The position numbers were made by a program, and so were the translations under genes. From contig CAKOPZ010000017.1 of assembly GCA_934101145.1 (NCBI GenBank), positions 1 to 32,674 on the forward strand: DNA of 32,674 nt, written 5' to 3'. Source of the stretch: an uncultured Clostridia bacterium (GTDB lineage: Bacteria; Bacillota; Clostridia; TANB77; CAG-508). Each line of letters opens with the position of its first letter. Position 1 is the stretch's first letter. The notes beneath the pieces are model-generated. The model was not told where the DNA came from. It was given only the letters and a program-made list of their open reading frames with translations, and did not search any database. Shown piece after piece: positions 23,182 through 31,798 of the stretch.

Positions 23182-23385
23182 ATGGCAAAATTAAAAACAA
23201 ATAAAGCTGCAAAGAAAAGATATTCATATACAGCAACAGGAAAAGTTAAAAGAACAAAATCAAACAGAAGACATCTTTTAGCTAACAAAACACCAAGAGC
23301 AAAATCAAGAGGTAAAGTACAAGATGCTTATGCAGATAAAACATGTGAAGCAGGAATTAAAAGATTATTACCATATGGTAACTAG
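23182..23385 (+). CDS. rpmI: 50S ribosomal protein L35
   Basis: A 67-residue basic L35 with the family pattern MAKLKTNKAAKKRYSYTATG and KSNRRHLLANKTPRAKSR. GGGAGG lies upstream of the ATG. It is the middle gene of infC-rpmI-rplT. Confidence 0.97.
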   Translation: MAKLKTNKAAKKRYSYTATGKVKRTKSNRRHLLANKTPRAKSRGKVQDAYADKTCEAGIKRLLPYGN

Positions 23386-23424
23386 AATTTAGAAATATTA
23401 AAATAGAATAAGGAGGCAGTGAAA

Positions 23425-23775
23425 ATGGCAAGAGTTAAAACAGCAGTTATCACTCGTAAAAAACATAAAAAAATATTAAAGAGAGCAAAAGGATATTATG
23501 GAGCAAAACATTACAGATTTAGAATGGCTAAACAAGCTGTTATGAAATCAGGAATGTATGCTTATGTAGGAAGAAAAGACAGAAAGAGCAATTTCAGAAA
23601 ATTATGGATTGCTAGAATTAATGCAGCAGCTAGAATGAATGGAACAACATATAGCAAAATGATCGCAGGATTAAAGAAAGCAAATGTTGTTGTAAACAGA
23701 AAAATGTTAGCAGATCTTGCAATTACAGATCCAAAAGCTTTTACACAACTTGCAGAAGTTGCAAAAAATGCATAA
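23425..23775 (+). CDS. rplT: 50S ribosomal protein L20
   Basis: A 116-residue L20 with ARVKTAVITRKKHKKILKRAKGYYGAKH at the N-terminus (split by no gaps) and RKSNFRKLWIARINAAARMNG. L20 is also the presumed repressor of this operon through the leader. I use the ATG at 23425, eight bases after AAGGAGG, not the GTG two codons earlier. Confidence 0.97.
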   Translation: MARVKTAVITRKKHKKILKRAKGYYGAKHYRFRMAKQAVMKSGMYAYVGRKDRKSNFRKLWIARINAAARMNGTTYSKMIAGLKKANVVVNRKMLADLAITDPKAFTQLAEVAKNA

Positions 23776-23788
23776 TTTAATAAAAAGA

Positions 23789-23826
23789 AAAAACAATACA
23801 ATCAAGAGTGATTGTATTGTTTTTCT
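23789..23826. terminator. Bidirectional terminator after rplT
   Basis: AAACAATACAATCA (23791-23804) pairs perfectly with TGATTGTATTGTTT (23809-23822) around AGAG. T runs occur on both strands, so it can also end the minus-strand nucleotidase transcript. Confidence 0.93.
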
Positions 23827-23869
23827 TTTGCAACAAGGTTAAGTTACCTTGAGCTGCGTGTGTTGCAAA
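23827..23869. repeat. Nested inverted repeat in the nucleotidase 3' region
   Basis: TTTGCAAC (23827-23834) and GTTGCAAA (23862-23869) enclose CAAGGT-TAAGTT-ACCTTG (23834-23851). A small TGGC-GAA-GCCA hairpin follows at about 23885-23895. The stretch is more GC-rich than its surroundings and lies downstream of the minus-strand nucleotidase gene. No function is assigned. Confidence 0.5.
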
Positions 23870-23909
23870 GCAACTCTGAACATATGGCGAAGCCACTTTT
23901 CTTATTGTT

Positions 23910-24497
23910 TTAAAATTCTTTATTTTCTATTTTATATAGTATTTCATACCAACCATAAACACGAGTGATGTTGTTACCATTTAGCGTTTTGTTATATGGG
24001 TTATCAAAACATAAAACAGGTATCTCAGTTGATATATCTAATACATTGGTTGGGGAATCATCAATCATAACATCTATATTATTTTTTTTGCAATATGGAA
24101 GTTTGCTTCCAACAGTGAATTCAAGACCATTATATTCAATATCATTTTCTTTAAGCCAATTTTTAACCATTGTCTGCATTGTTCCATATGTTTCGGGTGG
24201 AAGGCCATCTTCATTTCTAGCAGTTATAATAAAGATTTTATGACCTTGCTCTCTTAATTTTTTTATAACTTCAGATACAAAATCTCTTACAGGATATTTG
24301 CTTGCATAATATGTTAAATATTCATTCCAAAATTTTTCTGCTTGCTCATCTGTAAGACCTAAGGCTTTTGCTTCATCATATTCATTTTCACAAATTTTAG
24401 TATTTATATTGTTTTCATATCTAAACTTTGTACCAAAATCTATTATAAATCTTGAAATATCTGCAATAACTCCATCTATATCTATTCCTATATTCAT
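23910..24497 (-). CDS. HAD-family 5'-nucleotidase (NT5C type)
   Basis: The 195-residue HAD phosphatase resembles deoxyribonucleotidases of the NT5C family, which remove the 5' phosphate of nucleotides. Motif I is GIDIDGVIAD with the nucleophile and acid/base aspartates. Motif II is in IFIITARNED, and the metal-binding end is MIDDSPTNVLDI. I place the start at the ATG at 24497, because AAGGAGG lies eight bases upstream and the catalytic motif then begins at residue 3 as usual. An upstream extension to 24608 would run into the repeat element and has no Shine-Dalgarno sequence. Confidence 0.85.
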   Translation of the reverse strand: MNIGIDIDGVIADISRFIIDFGTKFRYENNINTKICENEYDEAKALGLTDEQAEKFWNEYLTYYASKYPVRDFVSEVIKKLREQGHKIFIITARNEDGLPPETYGTMQTMVKNWLKENDIEYNGLEFTVGSKLPYCKKNNIDVMIDDSPTNVLDISTEIPVLCFDNPYNKTLNGNNITRVYGWYEILYKIENKEF

Positions 24498-24530
24498 TTC
24501 ATATTCCTCCTTATTTTTGTGTACTTTGTT

Positions 24531-24560
24531 ATTATAACGAAACAAATAAAAAAAGACAAC
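24531..24560 (-). promoter_or_regulatory. Promoter of the nucleotidase gene
   Basis: On the minus strand TTGTCT (24560-24555) and TATAAT (24536-24531) are separated by 18 bp, 33 bp before the ATG. Confidence 0.6.
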
Positions 24561-24585
24561 TATATTAAAAAAATAGTTTATGAAA

Positions 24586-24723
24586 GCATAATCGATATAA
24601 AATTTCAAGGAAACGCGCAGCGACCAAACGAAGCCGAAGGCTGAGTGCGATTCGAGCAGCCGTCAATCCTTTGGGATTGGCTGCGAACGGCAAGTTTCTA
24701 AGAAATATTATATCGATTATGCT
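24586..24723 (-). repeat. Dispersed ~137-bp palindromic element, copy 3 (inverted)
   Basis: The 22-bp arms (24586-24607 and 24702-24723) are complementary with one mismatch and enclose the core in the opposite orientation to copies 1 and 2. The core differs from copy 2 by only a few bases (for example AATCCCAAAGG instead of AATCCAAAAGG). It lies between spoVAE and the nucleotidase gene, both on the minus strand. Confidence 0.9.
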
Positions 24724-24757
24724 AATATAATCATTATCCAGTTATTTTAAAAAATTT

Positions 24758-25144
24758 TTATTGCTTTTTAATTTTTGGTTTTGCAATAAGCGAAGCAATA
24801 TATCCAAAGAATATTGCAGCTGCAATTCCACCAGCAGAGGCTTTTATACCACCTGTAAATGCACCAAGTAATCCTGCTGATTTAACTTCCTGAATTGCAC
24901 CTTTGGCAAGGTTTGCTCCAAATCCTGTAAGGGGAACTGTTGCACCACATCCAGCAAAATCAATAATATATTTATAAATTCCAAGTCCGCCAAGTATGGC
25001 ACCTGTTGTAACAAATATAACTAAAATTCTTGCAGGAGTAAGCTTTGTTTTATCTATTAGTATTTGACCGATTATACAAATAAGTCCACTAACTACAAAA
25101 CATTTAAGCATTTGCATCCAATCAATACTTTGTAGAAATTCCAT
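24758..25144 (-). CDS. spoVAE: Stage V sporulation protein AE
   Basis: A 128-residue membrane protein of the SpoVAC/SpoVAE family, part of the inner-membrane channel that moves Ca-dipicolinic acid into the forespore and out at germination. It has several hydrophobic helices and the family words GLICIIGQILIDKTKLTPARILV and GATVPLTGFGANLAKGA. It is the last gene of spoVAC-spoVAD-spoVAE, 50 bp after spoVAD, with AAAGGA before the ATG. Confidence 0.95.
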   Translation of the reverse strand: MEFLQSIDWMQMLKCFVVSGLICIIGQILIDKTKLTPARILVIFVTTGAILGGLGIYKYIIDFAGCGATVPLTGFGANLAKGAIQEVKSAGLLGAFTGGIKASAGGIAAAIFFGYIASLIAKPKIKKQ

Positions 25145-25194
25145 AAAAAACGTCCTTTCTTGCTTGCATGTAAAATAAGCAAGCAGTGTTAAAA

Positions 25195-26199
25195 TTAATT
25201 TTCTATTGCAATTGCGTGTGCAATTCCTGGGATGGATTCACCTTGTTGACTACTTGTAGAGTTTGTTAATGCACCTGTTGCAATTAGTAAAATTTTATTT
25301 ATTTTTTTATCTTTTAGCTGTTTAAAGAAATATCCTGAAAAAACAGTTCCACAACATGCACAACCACTTCCACCAGCATGTGTATCTTGTTTTTGCTTAT
25401 CAAATATCAAAACACCACAATCGTTGTAGTTTGCTTTTATATTATATCCCTTAGAAGATGCCATTTCTGTGACTATTTCTTTACCTACATGTCCTAAATC
25501 TCCAGTTATTATTGCATCATAGTAGCTTGGCTTTCTACCTGTATCTTTAAGATGAGTTATTAAAGTATCAAGTGCAGCAGGTGCCATTGCAGCTCCCATG
25601 TTGTTTGCATCTTTTATACCCATATCAACTATTTTTCCTGGAGTAATATGTGTAATAAATGGACCTTTTCCAGATGCTGATACAATGGCTGCCCCTGAAC
25701 CTGTTACTGTCCATTGACTTGTAGGAGGTCTTTGATTTCCAAGCTCTAAAGGAAATCTAAATTGTTTTTCTGCACTACAAAAATGACTTGAAGTTGCACA
25801 TAGTACATTTTTTGCAGCACCTGCTTCAACAAAAACACTGCCAAGGCAAAGACTTTCTACAAAAGTTGAACATGCTCCGAAAACTCCAAAAAATGGCATA
25901 TTTAATTCTCTTAATCCAAAACTAGATGATATACATTGATTTAACAGGTCACCTGCAAAACAATAATCTATTTGTGTTGCAGGAATTCCAGATTTTGAAA
26001 TAACAGAATTTACATTTTCTTTGATTATCTTACTTTCAGCTTTTTCCCAGCTTTTTTCTCCCCAGAATTCATCTTCCAAACATTGATCAAAATATTTAGC
26101 AAGTGGTCCTTGAGCTTCTTTTGGGCCAACTATTGAAGATGTTTCAAGTATTGTAGGGGGATTATCAAACATAATTGTTTGAGTTCCGATGTGTCTCAT
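25195..26199 (-). CDS. spoVAD: Stage V sporulation protein AD
   Basis: The 334-residue soluble, thiolase-fold protein is known to bind dipicolinic acid and works with the SpoVA channel. Family blocks are GTQTIMFDNPPTILETSSIVGPKEAQGPL, FFGVFGACSTFVESLCLG and HAGGSGCACC near the C-terminus. AAGGGA lies before the ATG. Length is normal. Confidence 0.97.
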   Translation of the reverse strand: MRHIGTQTIMFDNPPTILETSSIVGPKEAQGPLAKYFDQCLEDEFWGEKSWEKAESKIIKENVNSVISKSGIPATQIDYCFAGDLLNQCISSSFGLRELNMPFFGVFGACSTFVESLCLGSVFVEAGAAKNVLCATSSHFCSAEKQFRFPLELGNQRPPTSQWTVTGSGAAIVSASGKGPFITHITPGKIVDMGIKDANNMGAAMAPAALDTLITHLKDTGRKPSYYDAIITGDLGHVGKEIVTEMASSKGYNIKANYNDCGVLIFDKQKQDTHAGGSGCACCGTVFSGYFFKQLKDKKINKILLIATGALTNSTSSQQGESIPGIAHAIAIEN

Positions 26200-26223
26200 T
26201 TTATTTTCATCCCTTTCATAAAA

Positions 26224-26673
26224 TTAAATTCCATTAAATAATGTTGCAAGAATACCAATAATTACAGATGCAGAAATACCAAAGACAAGTACTGGGCCTG
26301 CTACTGTAAACATTTTTCCTCCAACACCCATTACGTATCCTTCAGATTTGTATTCGATTGCAGGTGATACAATCGAGTTTGCAAATCCTGTAATTGGAAC
26401 AAGAGAGCCTGCTCCTGCAAATTTTCCAATTTTATTAAAAATATTAAGTCCAGTAAGTATAGCTGCAATTCCTATTAAAATTATAGAAACAGTTGTCGAA
26501 CAGGCAGTTTCTTCCATACCTTTGAATTTGCAAAAATCAAATATTATTTGACCAATACTGCAAATAAGACCTCCAACCCAAAAGGCATTAAAGCAATTTT
26601 TAAGAATTGGTGAATTAGGCGATTTTTGATCAACATAATTGCTATATTCTTGTTTTGTTTCAATTGGTTTCAT
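26224..26673 (-). CDS. spoVAC: Stage V sporulation protein AC
   Basis: A 149-residue membrane protein of the SpoVA channel with about five hydrophobic segments and the pattern FWVGGLICSIGQIIFDF and GAGSLVPITGFANSIVSPAIEYKSEG, a close match to the family. SpoVAC is reported to be mechanosensitive in Bacillus. I prefer the ATG at 26673, which gives the family's usual length of 150. A TTG at 26703 would add ten residues. Neither has a good Shine-Dalgarno sequence, and an AAGGAG at about 26754-26749 is too far away. A forespore sigma-G promoter is expected but not visible with confidence. Confidence 0.95.
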   Translation of the reverse strand: MKPIETKQEYSNYVDQKSPNSPILKNCFNAFWVGGLICSIGQIIFDFCKFKGMEETACSTTVSIILIGIAAILTGLNIFNKIGKFAGAGSLVPITGFANSIVSPAIEYKSEGYVMGVGGKMFTVAGPVLVFGISASVIIGILATLFNGI

Positions 26674-26788
26674 TTTTCTTTTATTTGCATAGTTTATTAA
26701 CAACGAAATTATAAATGGCGAGTCTGCTATGCAAAATTCTCCTTCTTTAAGTATTTAGGTTTTTAAAATGGATACCTATAAACCACGT

Positions 26789-27001
26789 TTAATCTCTATC
26801 TCTGTCGATTATAAATGCAATGTCTAAATCTACATAATATTGAATTAGTTTTTTTCCATCAATTCGTGCTCTTTGGTCAAGTACTCTAACAGATGATAAA
26901 TAATCAAGAGTTTTAGATGCTTCTGCAACTGCTTGTACAACTGCATCTTTCCATGAAACTGTTGATGTTCCTGTGATTGTTAAATGTTTTTCTATTCCCA
27001 A
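26789..27001 (-). CDS. Dodecin-family flavin-binding protein
   Basis: A 70-residue protein with the dodecin pattern EKHLTITGTSTVSWKDAVVQAVAEASKTL. Dodecins form hollow dodecamers that bind flavin or flavin breakdown products. The ending is YYVDLDIAFIIDRDRD. The start is TTG at 27001: GGAGG (27016-27012) lies ten bases upstream and no ATG fits. It is just upstream of spoVAC, but a link to sporulation is not established. Confidence 0.88.
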   Translation of the reverse strand: MGIEKHLTITGTSTVSWKDAVVQAVAEASKTLDYLSSVRVLDQRARIDGKKLIQYYVDLDIAFIIDRDRD

Positions 27002-27108
27002 CTAAAATCAACCTCCATTAATTAAAATATATTTATATATTTTCCAAAAAAGTTTAATTTATACAAAAAAATAAGATATAAAAAATTTGTGAAAAATATG
27101 TTATTTTT

Positions 27109-27117
27109 TGATATAAT
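27109..27117 (+). promoter_or_regulatory. Extended -10 upstream of the GH18 gene
   Basis: TGATATAAT (TATAAT at 27112-27117) lies 38 bp ahead of the ATG at 27155. TGTGAA (27088-27093, 18-bp spacer) is a weak -35. Confidence 0.45.
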
Positions 27118-27154
27118 ATGATATAGTAGTAAAAAAATACAAAGGAGAGGGCAA

Positions 27155-28855
27155 ATGTCAAGAAGAGAAAAAAGAATGGAAAAACCAAAGAGTAAAATAT
27201 TTAGCAAATTAGTAGTAACAGCTCTATTTTTAATAAGTGTTGTTTTTGTTTTAAAATATGCATATAACTATGTTAGAAATGATATAACAGATAAAACTAA
27301 TTTAGTAATAAATAATAATAATATAACGACATCTCTAAAGAAAGATATACTTGTGGAGGATGGTGTTGTATATATTTCTAAGGAGGATATACAAAATTTC
27401 TTTGATCCATATATATATTATGATAGTAAATATAATCAAATAATAACAGGTTCAGATAGTAAAATTGCATCTATGGTAGTTGGCGAAAATAAAATAACAA
27501 ACAATGGATCTACAGTTAACATTTCTGGAAGTGTAATTCAAAAAAATGAAACTTATTATATTCCATTTTCTGCGATTGATAATGTATATAATACAAAAAC
27601 AAGCTATGTAGATAAAACAAATACAGTTGTAATAGATTCACTTGATAGAAAATATGTTGTTGCAGATAGTAATAAAAATAGCAGTGTAAAGCAAGAAAGA
27701 ACACCAATATCAAGAACTGTGGATAAGATAGATGCAGGAGATAGTGTAACTGTAGTTACAAACAGCATAAAAGATGGAGATGACTGGGTTAAGGTAAGAA
27801 CTATCACAGGAAAACTTGGATATGTAAAGCAAAGTAGTCTTTCAAATAGTATAACAATAAGAGAAGATATGACTTTTGAAAAACAAATTCCAGAGAGTGA
27901 AAATGTAAGTATGATATGGGAATATTTTTCAGAATATGGCTCAGTACCAGCAAGACAGGGAAAATTGCAAGGGGTAAATGTTGTTTCTCCAACATTCTTT
28001 ACATTAAAAGATGAAGGAAAGGGAGAAATAAATGAAAACGTAGGAAATTCTGGAATCTCATATATAACATGGGCACACAATAATGGCTATAAAGTATGGC
28101 CAAGTATTTCAAATAATTCATATATAAATACAACATCAGACATTATGAGAGATTACAAATTAAGACAAAATTTAATAAATAAAATAGTAAGCCTTGTTGT
28201 AAAATATGATTTAGATGGAATAAACATTGATTTTGAGAATATGAAGGCAGAGGATAAGTCTTTATTTAATAGATTTATTATAGAACTTACACCAAGATTA
28301 AAAGAATATGGAAAGGTTGTGTCTGTAGATGTTACAGCACCAGATGGAAGCGAAAATTGGTCTATGTGTTATGACAGACACACAATAGGAAAAGTTGCAG
28401 ATTATATTGTGTATATGGCATATGACCAAAATGGGGATAGCAAAGAAGGAACAACAGCAGGTTGTGATTGGACAGAGGCAAATATAAAGAAATTTGTTGG
28501 AACACAGGAAGAAATTGATTCTAAAAAAATAATACTTGCAGTGCCATTTTATACAAGAGTATGGTACACAAATGAAAACGGACAGAAAAAATCTGTTGCA
28601 GTAGACATGAAAAGACTTGATGAAATAATTCCAAATGGTAGCACGAAAACATGGGATGACAGTTTAAAACAATATGTAACAGAGTACACAAAAAATGGAA
28701 GAAAATATAAAGTATGGATAGAAGATGAAAAATCACTTGATGCAAAATTGTCACTTATTTCTGAGTATAATCTAGCAGGTGCAGCATACTGGAAGAAAGG
28801 CTCAGAAACAAATAGCATTTGGAATATGATATCTAATAAATTAAATGTAAAATAG
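27155..28855 (+). CDS. GH18-family peptidoglycan/chitin-type hydrolase with SH3 domain
   Basis: A 566-residue exported protein. A basic N-terminus and one signal-anchor helix (about residues 22-42) are followed by a copper-amine-oxidase-like stalk domain (about 50-160), a bacterial SH3 domain (about 165-235) and a glycosyl hydrolase 18 barrel (about 265-560). The catalytic motif is DGINIDFE (D354, D359, E361), the same form as in SleL/YaaH-type cortical-fragment N-acetylglucosaminidases. YMAYDQNGD and the closing AAYWKKGSE are typical of that group. It probably cleaves spore or wall peptidoglycan. AAAGGAGAGG precedes the ATG. Confidence 0.9.
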   Translation: MSRREKRMEKPKSKIFSKLVVTALFLISVVFVLKYAYNYVRNDITDKTNLVINNNNITTSLKKDILVEDGVVYISKEDIQNFFDPYIYYDSKYNQIITGSDSKIASMVVGENKITNNGSTVNISGSVIQKNETYYIPFSAIDNVYNTKTSYVDKTNTVVIDSLDRKYVVADSNKNSSVKQERTPISRTVDKIDAGDSVTVVTNSIKDGDDWVKVRTITGKLGYVKQSSLSNSITIREDMTFEKQIPESENVSMIWEYFSEYGSVPARQGKLQGVNVVSPTFFTLKDEGKGEINENVGNSGISYITWAHNNGYKVWPSISNNSYINTTSDIMRDYKLRQNLINKIVSLVVKYDLDGINIDFENMKAEDKSLFNRFIIELTPRLKEYGKVVSVDVTAPDGSENWSMCYDRHTIGKVADYIVYMAYDQNGDSKEGTTAGCDWTEANIKKFVGTQEEIDSKKIILAVPFYTRVWYTNENGQKKSVAVDMKRLDEIIPNGSTKTWDDSLKQYVTEYTKNGRKYKVWIEDEKSLDAKLSLISEYNLAGAAYWKKGSETNSIWNMISNKLNVK

Positions 28856-28877
28856 TACCATGAATAAAAACAAAAGT

Positions 28878-28915
28878 ACCTCATATATATAGAAGAAGCA
28901 AGATATATAGGAGGT
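28878..28915 (+). promoter_or_regulatory. Hairpin sequestering the ribosome-binding site of the next gene
   Basis: ACCTCATATATAT (28878-28890) pairs with ATATATAGGAGGT (28903-28915) at 12 of 13 positions. The right arm contains the entire Shine-Dalgarno AGGAGG (28909-28914). Folding would block initiation at 28923, so it may be a translational switch such as an RNA thermometer, or an accident of AT-rich sequence. Confidence 0.5.
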
Positions 28916-28922
28916 GCTTTTT

Positions 28923-29891
28923 GTGGTAGTTGGGTATATAAAAAAGCAAAATAAGCCAGTAGGGTTGATTGATAAAATAAAATATTTTTTTGGAATTGTT
29001 AAAATCACTCAGTGCAATATGGGATATATTTTAGAAATTCCTTTTAAAGGCAATGCAGATAAAATAATAAATAAGGTTTCTAAAATAATAAAGAAGCTAG
29101 AAATAGATAATATAGTTTTTTCTAATGAGTTAATTTATACAGAATTTTCTTTTAGAGTTATTAATAATTTGGACAAGGGAATTGTATGTGATGGCAGAAA
29201 ACTTATGAGTTATATGCAATATGATATTTTGACATATATTTTAGATATTCAAAATATTGATGTTAAAAATGTAGATGTTTTCTTTTTAATAAAAAGAGAT
29301 AATGATTTGAATTTACAATTTTTATCAAAATTTATTGAAAATTGCAAAACAGTTAATATTGTTACAAATGACATAGATAGGTTTAAGTCTGTGCAGGATA
29401 GAATATATGAAAATGAAAATATACTTATTGGAATATCAAATAATAAAAGTAAGGGGCTAAAAAGAGCAAGATATATTTTTAATGTAAATATGGACGAAAA
29501 TGATATAAAAAAATACAAGATAAATCGTGATGCAATTATTATTAATTTAAAAAATATGGTTTATTATAATAATCCTGGATTTAATGGGATAAATATAAAT
29601 TATATAAAAATTTCACTACCTGATGAGTATGTAGAACAATTTGAAAAAATCGATAATCAGAATGAATTTGATTTGACGAGATTATATGAAATATTTTTAA
29701 CACAAGAGGGAAATATAGAAAAAAGGAAGACATATGCTCTGGGAGGGGAGCAGAAAGATGATATAGAGGGATATTTAATAAGTGAAAATAAAGTTAAGAT
29801 AGTTGAATTGATTGGGAATAATGGTAAAATAGATAGGAACGAGTTTGCAAAAAATTCCATATTAAATACCTTGACAAAACATGAAAATTAG
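28923..29891 (+). CDS. Conserved-looking protein of unknown function upstream of greA
   Basis: A 322-residue protein that I do not recognise. I place the start at GTG 28923, eight bases after AGGAGG. The GTG at 28914 overlaps the Shine-Dalgarno sequence. It has no signal peptide or transmembrane helix. The middle (about residues 100-215) alternates hydrophobic strands and helices in a Rossmann-like manner (VFFLIKRDND, TVNIVTNDIDRF, ILIGISNNKSKGLKRARYIFNVN, AIIINLKNMVYY). The C-terminal part is charged and ends about 65 bp before greA. It could be a regulator or enzyme, but no catalytic motif is evident. Confidence 0.75.
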   Translation: MVVGYIKKQNKPVGLIDKIKYFFGIVKITQCNMGYILEIPFKGNADKIINKVSKIIKKLEIDNIVFSNELIYTEFSFRVINNLDKGIVCDGRKLMSYMQYDILTYILDIQNIDVKNVDVFFLIKRDNDLNLQFLSKFIENCKTVNIVTNDIDRFKSVQDRIYENENILIGISNNKSKGLKRARYIFNVNMDENDIKKYKINRDAIIINLKNMVYYNNPGFNGININYIKISLPDEYVEQFEKIDNQNEFDLTRLYEIFLTQEGNIEKRKTYALGGEQKDDIEGYLISENKVKIVELIGNNGKIDRNEFAKNSILNTLTKHEN

Positions 29892-29955
29892 TTTAATATA
29901 TATCGAAGTTATTAAAAATAACATTTACTTTATACATAAAGGAGGCAGAGACATA

Positions 29956-30435
29956 ATGGACTCAGATAAGGAAGTATTATTGACACAAGAAGGATATGAT
30001 AATCTAGAAAAAGAACTTGAATATTTGACAACTGAAAAAAGAGCAGAAATAGCAGAGAGAATAAAAATAGCACTTGGTTTTGGAGATTTATCAGAGAATT
30101 CTGAATATGATGAAGCAAAAGGAGCACAAGCTGCAAATGAAGCTAAAATAGCAGAATTAGAAAATAAAATAAGATATGCTAAAATTATAGATGAATCTGA
30201 AATTGATACTAAAACTGTACAAGTTGGAAATAAAGTTACAGTATTAGATATGGAATTTGATGAAGAAGAAACTTATACAATAGTTGGTTCAACAGAAGTA
30301 GATTTATCACAAAATAAAATATCAAATGAATCTCCAATTGGTTCAGCACTTCTTGGTGCTAAGAAAAATCAAACAGTTGAAGTTAATGCTCCAGCAGGAG
30401 TTATGAAATACAAAATTTTATCTATTACAAAATAG
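29956..30435 (+). CDS. greA: Transcription elongation factor GreA
   Basis: A 159-residue factor that rescues backtracked RNA polymerase by stimulating transcript cleavage. The N-terminal coiled coil has LTQEGYDNLEKELEYL and the tip DLSENSEYDEAKGAQAANEAKI with the acidic residues needed for cleavage. The C-terminal FKBP-like domain has SPIGSALLGAKKNQTVEV. I use the ATG at 29956, preceded by AAAGGAGG. The longer frame from 29881 has no Shine-Dalgarno sequence and a non-homologous N-terminus. Confidence 0.97.
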   Translation: MDSDKEVLLTQEGYDNLEKELEYLTTEKRAEIAERIKIALGFGDLSENSEYDEAKGAQAANEAKIAELENKIRYAKIIDESEIDTKTVQVGNKVTVLDMEFDEEETYTIVGSTEVDLSQNKISNESPIGSALLGAKKNQTVEVNAPAGVMKYKILSITK

Positions 30436-30446
30436 TGAAAATGAAT

Positions 30447-30497
30447 AAAAAAGCTTCAATTATTAGTACTAAAAGTCTAATAATCGAAGCTTTTTTT
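30447..30497 (+). terminator. Terminator of greA
   Basis: AAAAGCTTC and ATTATTAG on the left pair with CTAATAAT and GAAGCTTTT on the right, with minor bulging, followed by a T run. Confidence 0.9.
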
Positions 30498-30524
30498 GTG
30501 AGAATTTAATAGGGAAAGAAATTT

Positions 30525-31607
30525 ATGGATAACTCAAACGCAGAAAAAAGTAGAGTATTTTACTATGATTATTTAAGAATTGTAGCAATATTTGCTGTAG
30601 TAATTATACATGTATCATCACAAAATTGGTATGTAACAGATGTTAATACTATAGCGTGGAGTGCATTTAATTTTTATGATAGCATAGCAAGATGGGGAGT
30701 GCCAATTTTTTTAATGATTAGTGGAGCATTAATTTTAAAGAAAGACATAAAAAATTCAACAATATATTCAAAATATGTGTTAAGGATGTTTTGTTCCTTT
30801 TTAGTATGGACTTTGTTATATTTTATACTTTCAGGAGAAAATATTTTCGAACAATGTGCAAATTTATTTTGTGTAAAAGATATAAAAGGAATATTAACCA
30901 TTATTAACAGTAATTATCATTTGTGGTTTATACCAATGATTGCAGGAATATACATTTGTGTTCCAATAATAAAACAGATTATAGCAAATGAAACAATAAC
31001 AAAATATTTTCTTGTACTTTCATTTATATTATGGATATGTATTCCACAATGTTTGAATATAGCAAATGATTTTGGAGGAGAGAAGATACGCTTAATATTT
31101 GGAGTAATAGGAATTATTTCAAGTAAAATGGAAATAAAAATTGTTATGGGTTATATTTTCTATTTTATTTTGGGATATTATTTATCAAATAAGGAACTTA
31201 CTAAAAAACAAAGAGTATATATTTATATTTTAGGTATAATGGGAATGTTATTTACAATATATGCAGATTATGGTCTTTCAATTAGAGAGCAAAAGCCAAT
31301 TGGTACATATTATGATTATTCATGTTTAAATGTGTTTTTAGAGTCAATAGCTGTTTTTGTATTATTTAAAAATATAAAATTCAATAAAGAATATAAGTTA
31401 ATTACATTAATGTCAAAGTGGAGTTTTGGAGCATATTTAATACATGCACTTATTATTGATTATTTAAACAGATTTTTAGGAATAAACTCATTTGTATTTA
31501 ATTCATATATATCAGTTCCTGTAGTTGGAATAATTGTTTTTACTTTTTCATATGTATTTTCTGCTCTGCTTAACCAAATACCAATTATAAAAGAATATTT
31601 TGTATAA
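30525..31607 (+). CDS. Acyltransferase-3 family membrane protein
   Basis: A 360-residue integral membrane acyltransferase (AT3/OafA-like), with about ten hydrophobic helices. The N-terminal family signature is YYDYLRIVAIFAVVIIHVS, with the conserved His in the first helix, then RWGVPIFLMISGALIL and the cytoplasmic IPMIAGIYICVPII segment. The C-terminus has FGAYLIHALIIDYLNR. Such enzymes O-acylate surface polysaccharides or peptidoglycan, and the substrate here cannot be told. The gene is monocistronic between two terminators. Confidence 0.88.
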   Translation: MDNSNAEKSRVFYYDYLRIVAIFAVVIIHVSSQNWYVTDVNTIAWSAFNFYDSIARWGVPIFLMISGALILKKDIKNSTIYSKYVLRMFCSFLVWTLLYFILSGENIFEQCANLFCVKDIKGILTIINSNYHLWFIPMIAGIYICVPIIKQIIANETITKYFLVLSFILWICIPQCLNIANDFGGEKIRLIFGVIGIISSKMEIKIVMGYIFYFILGYYLSNKELTKKQRVYIYILGIMGMLFTIYADYGLSIREQKPIGTYYDYSCLNVFLESIAVFVLFKNIKFNKEYKLITLMSKWSFGAYLIHALIIDYLNRFLGINSFVFNSYISVPVVGIIVFTFSYVFSALLNQIPIIKEYFV

Positions 31608-31618
31608 AAATATACAAT

Positions 31619-31665
31619 AAAAACAGAATATAAAGCTTTTGAAAAGTTTAATATTCTGTTTTTTA
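31619..31665 (+). terminator. Terminator of the acyltransferase gene
   Basis: AAACAGAATAT (31621-31631) pairs with ATATTCTGTTT (31651-31661) around a 19-base loop, followed by more T residues. Confidence 0.8.
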
Positions 31666-31798
31666 TATATTTAGGAAAAAGTTTTACTTTCCTAGTATAT
31701 TAAAGCTACAATTGCTAAGCCTTTTGAAATTTTCTATTTTTAGTCGAAAACTCAAATCGGTGAGAACAAATGGCGACTTAAAGTCGTTTTTTTCTATT

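Noticed and set aside
26703..26760. Possible sigma-G promoter or upstream start for spoVAC
   Set aside because: Candidate -35/-10 pairs such as GCATA and CATTTATA have the wrong spacing, and the AAGGAG nearby leads only into a 17-codon frame.
31774..31793. Short CGACT-TAA-AGTCG hairpin with a T run
   Set aside because: It could terminate plus-strand transcription, but a better terminator already lies at 31619-31665 and the stem is only five pairs.
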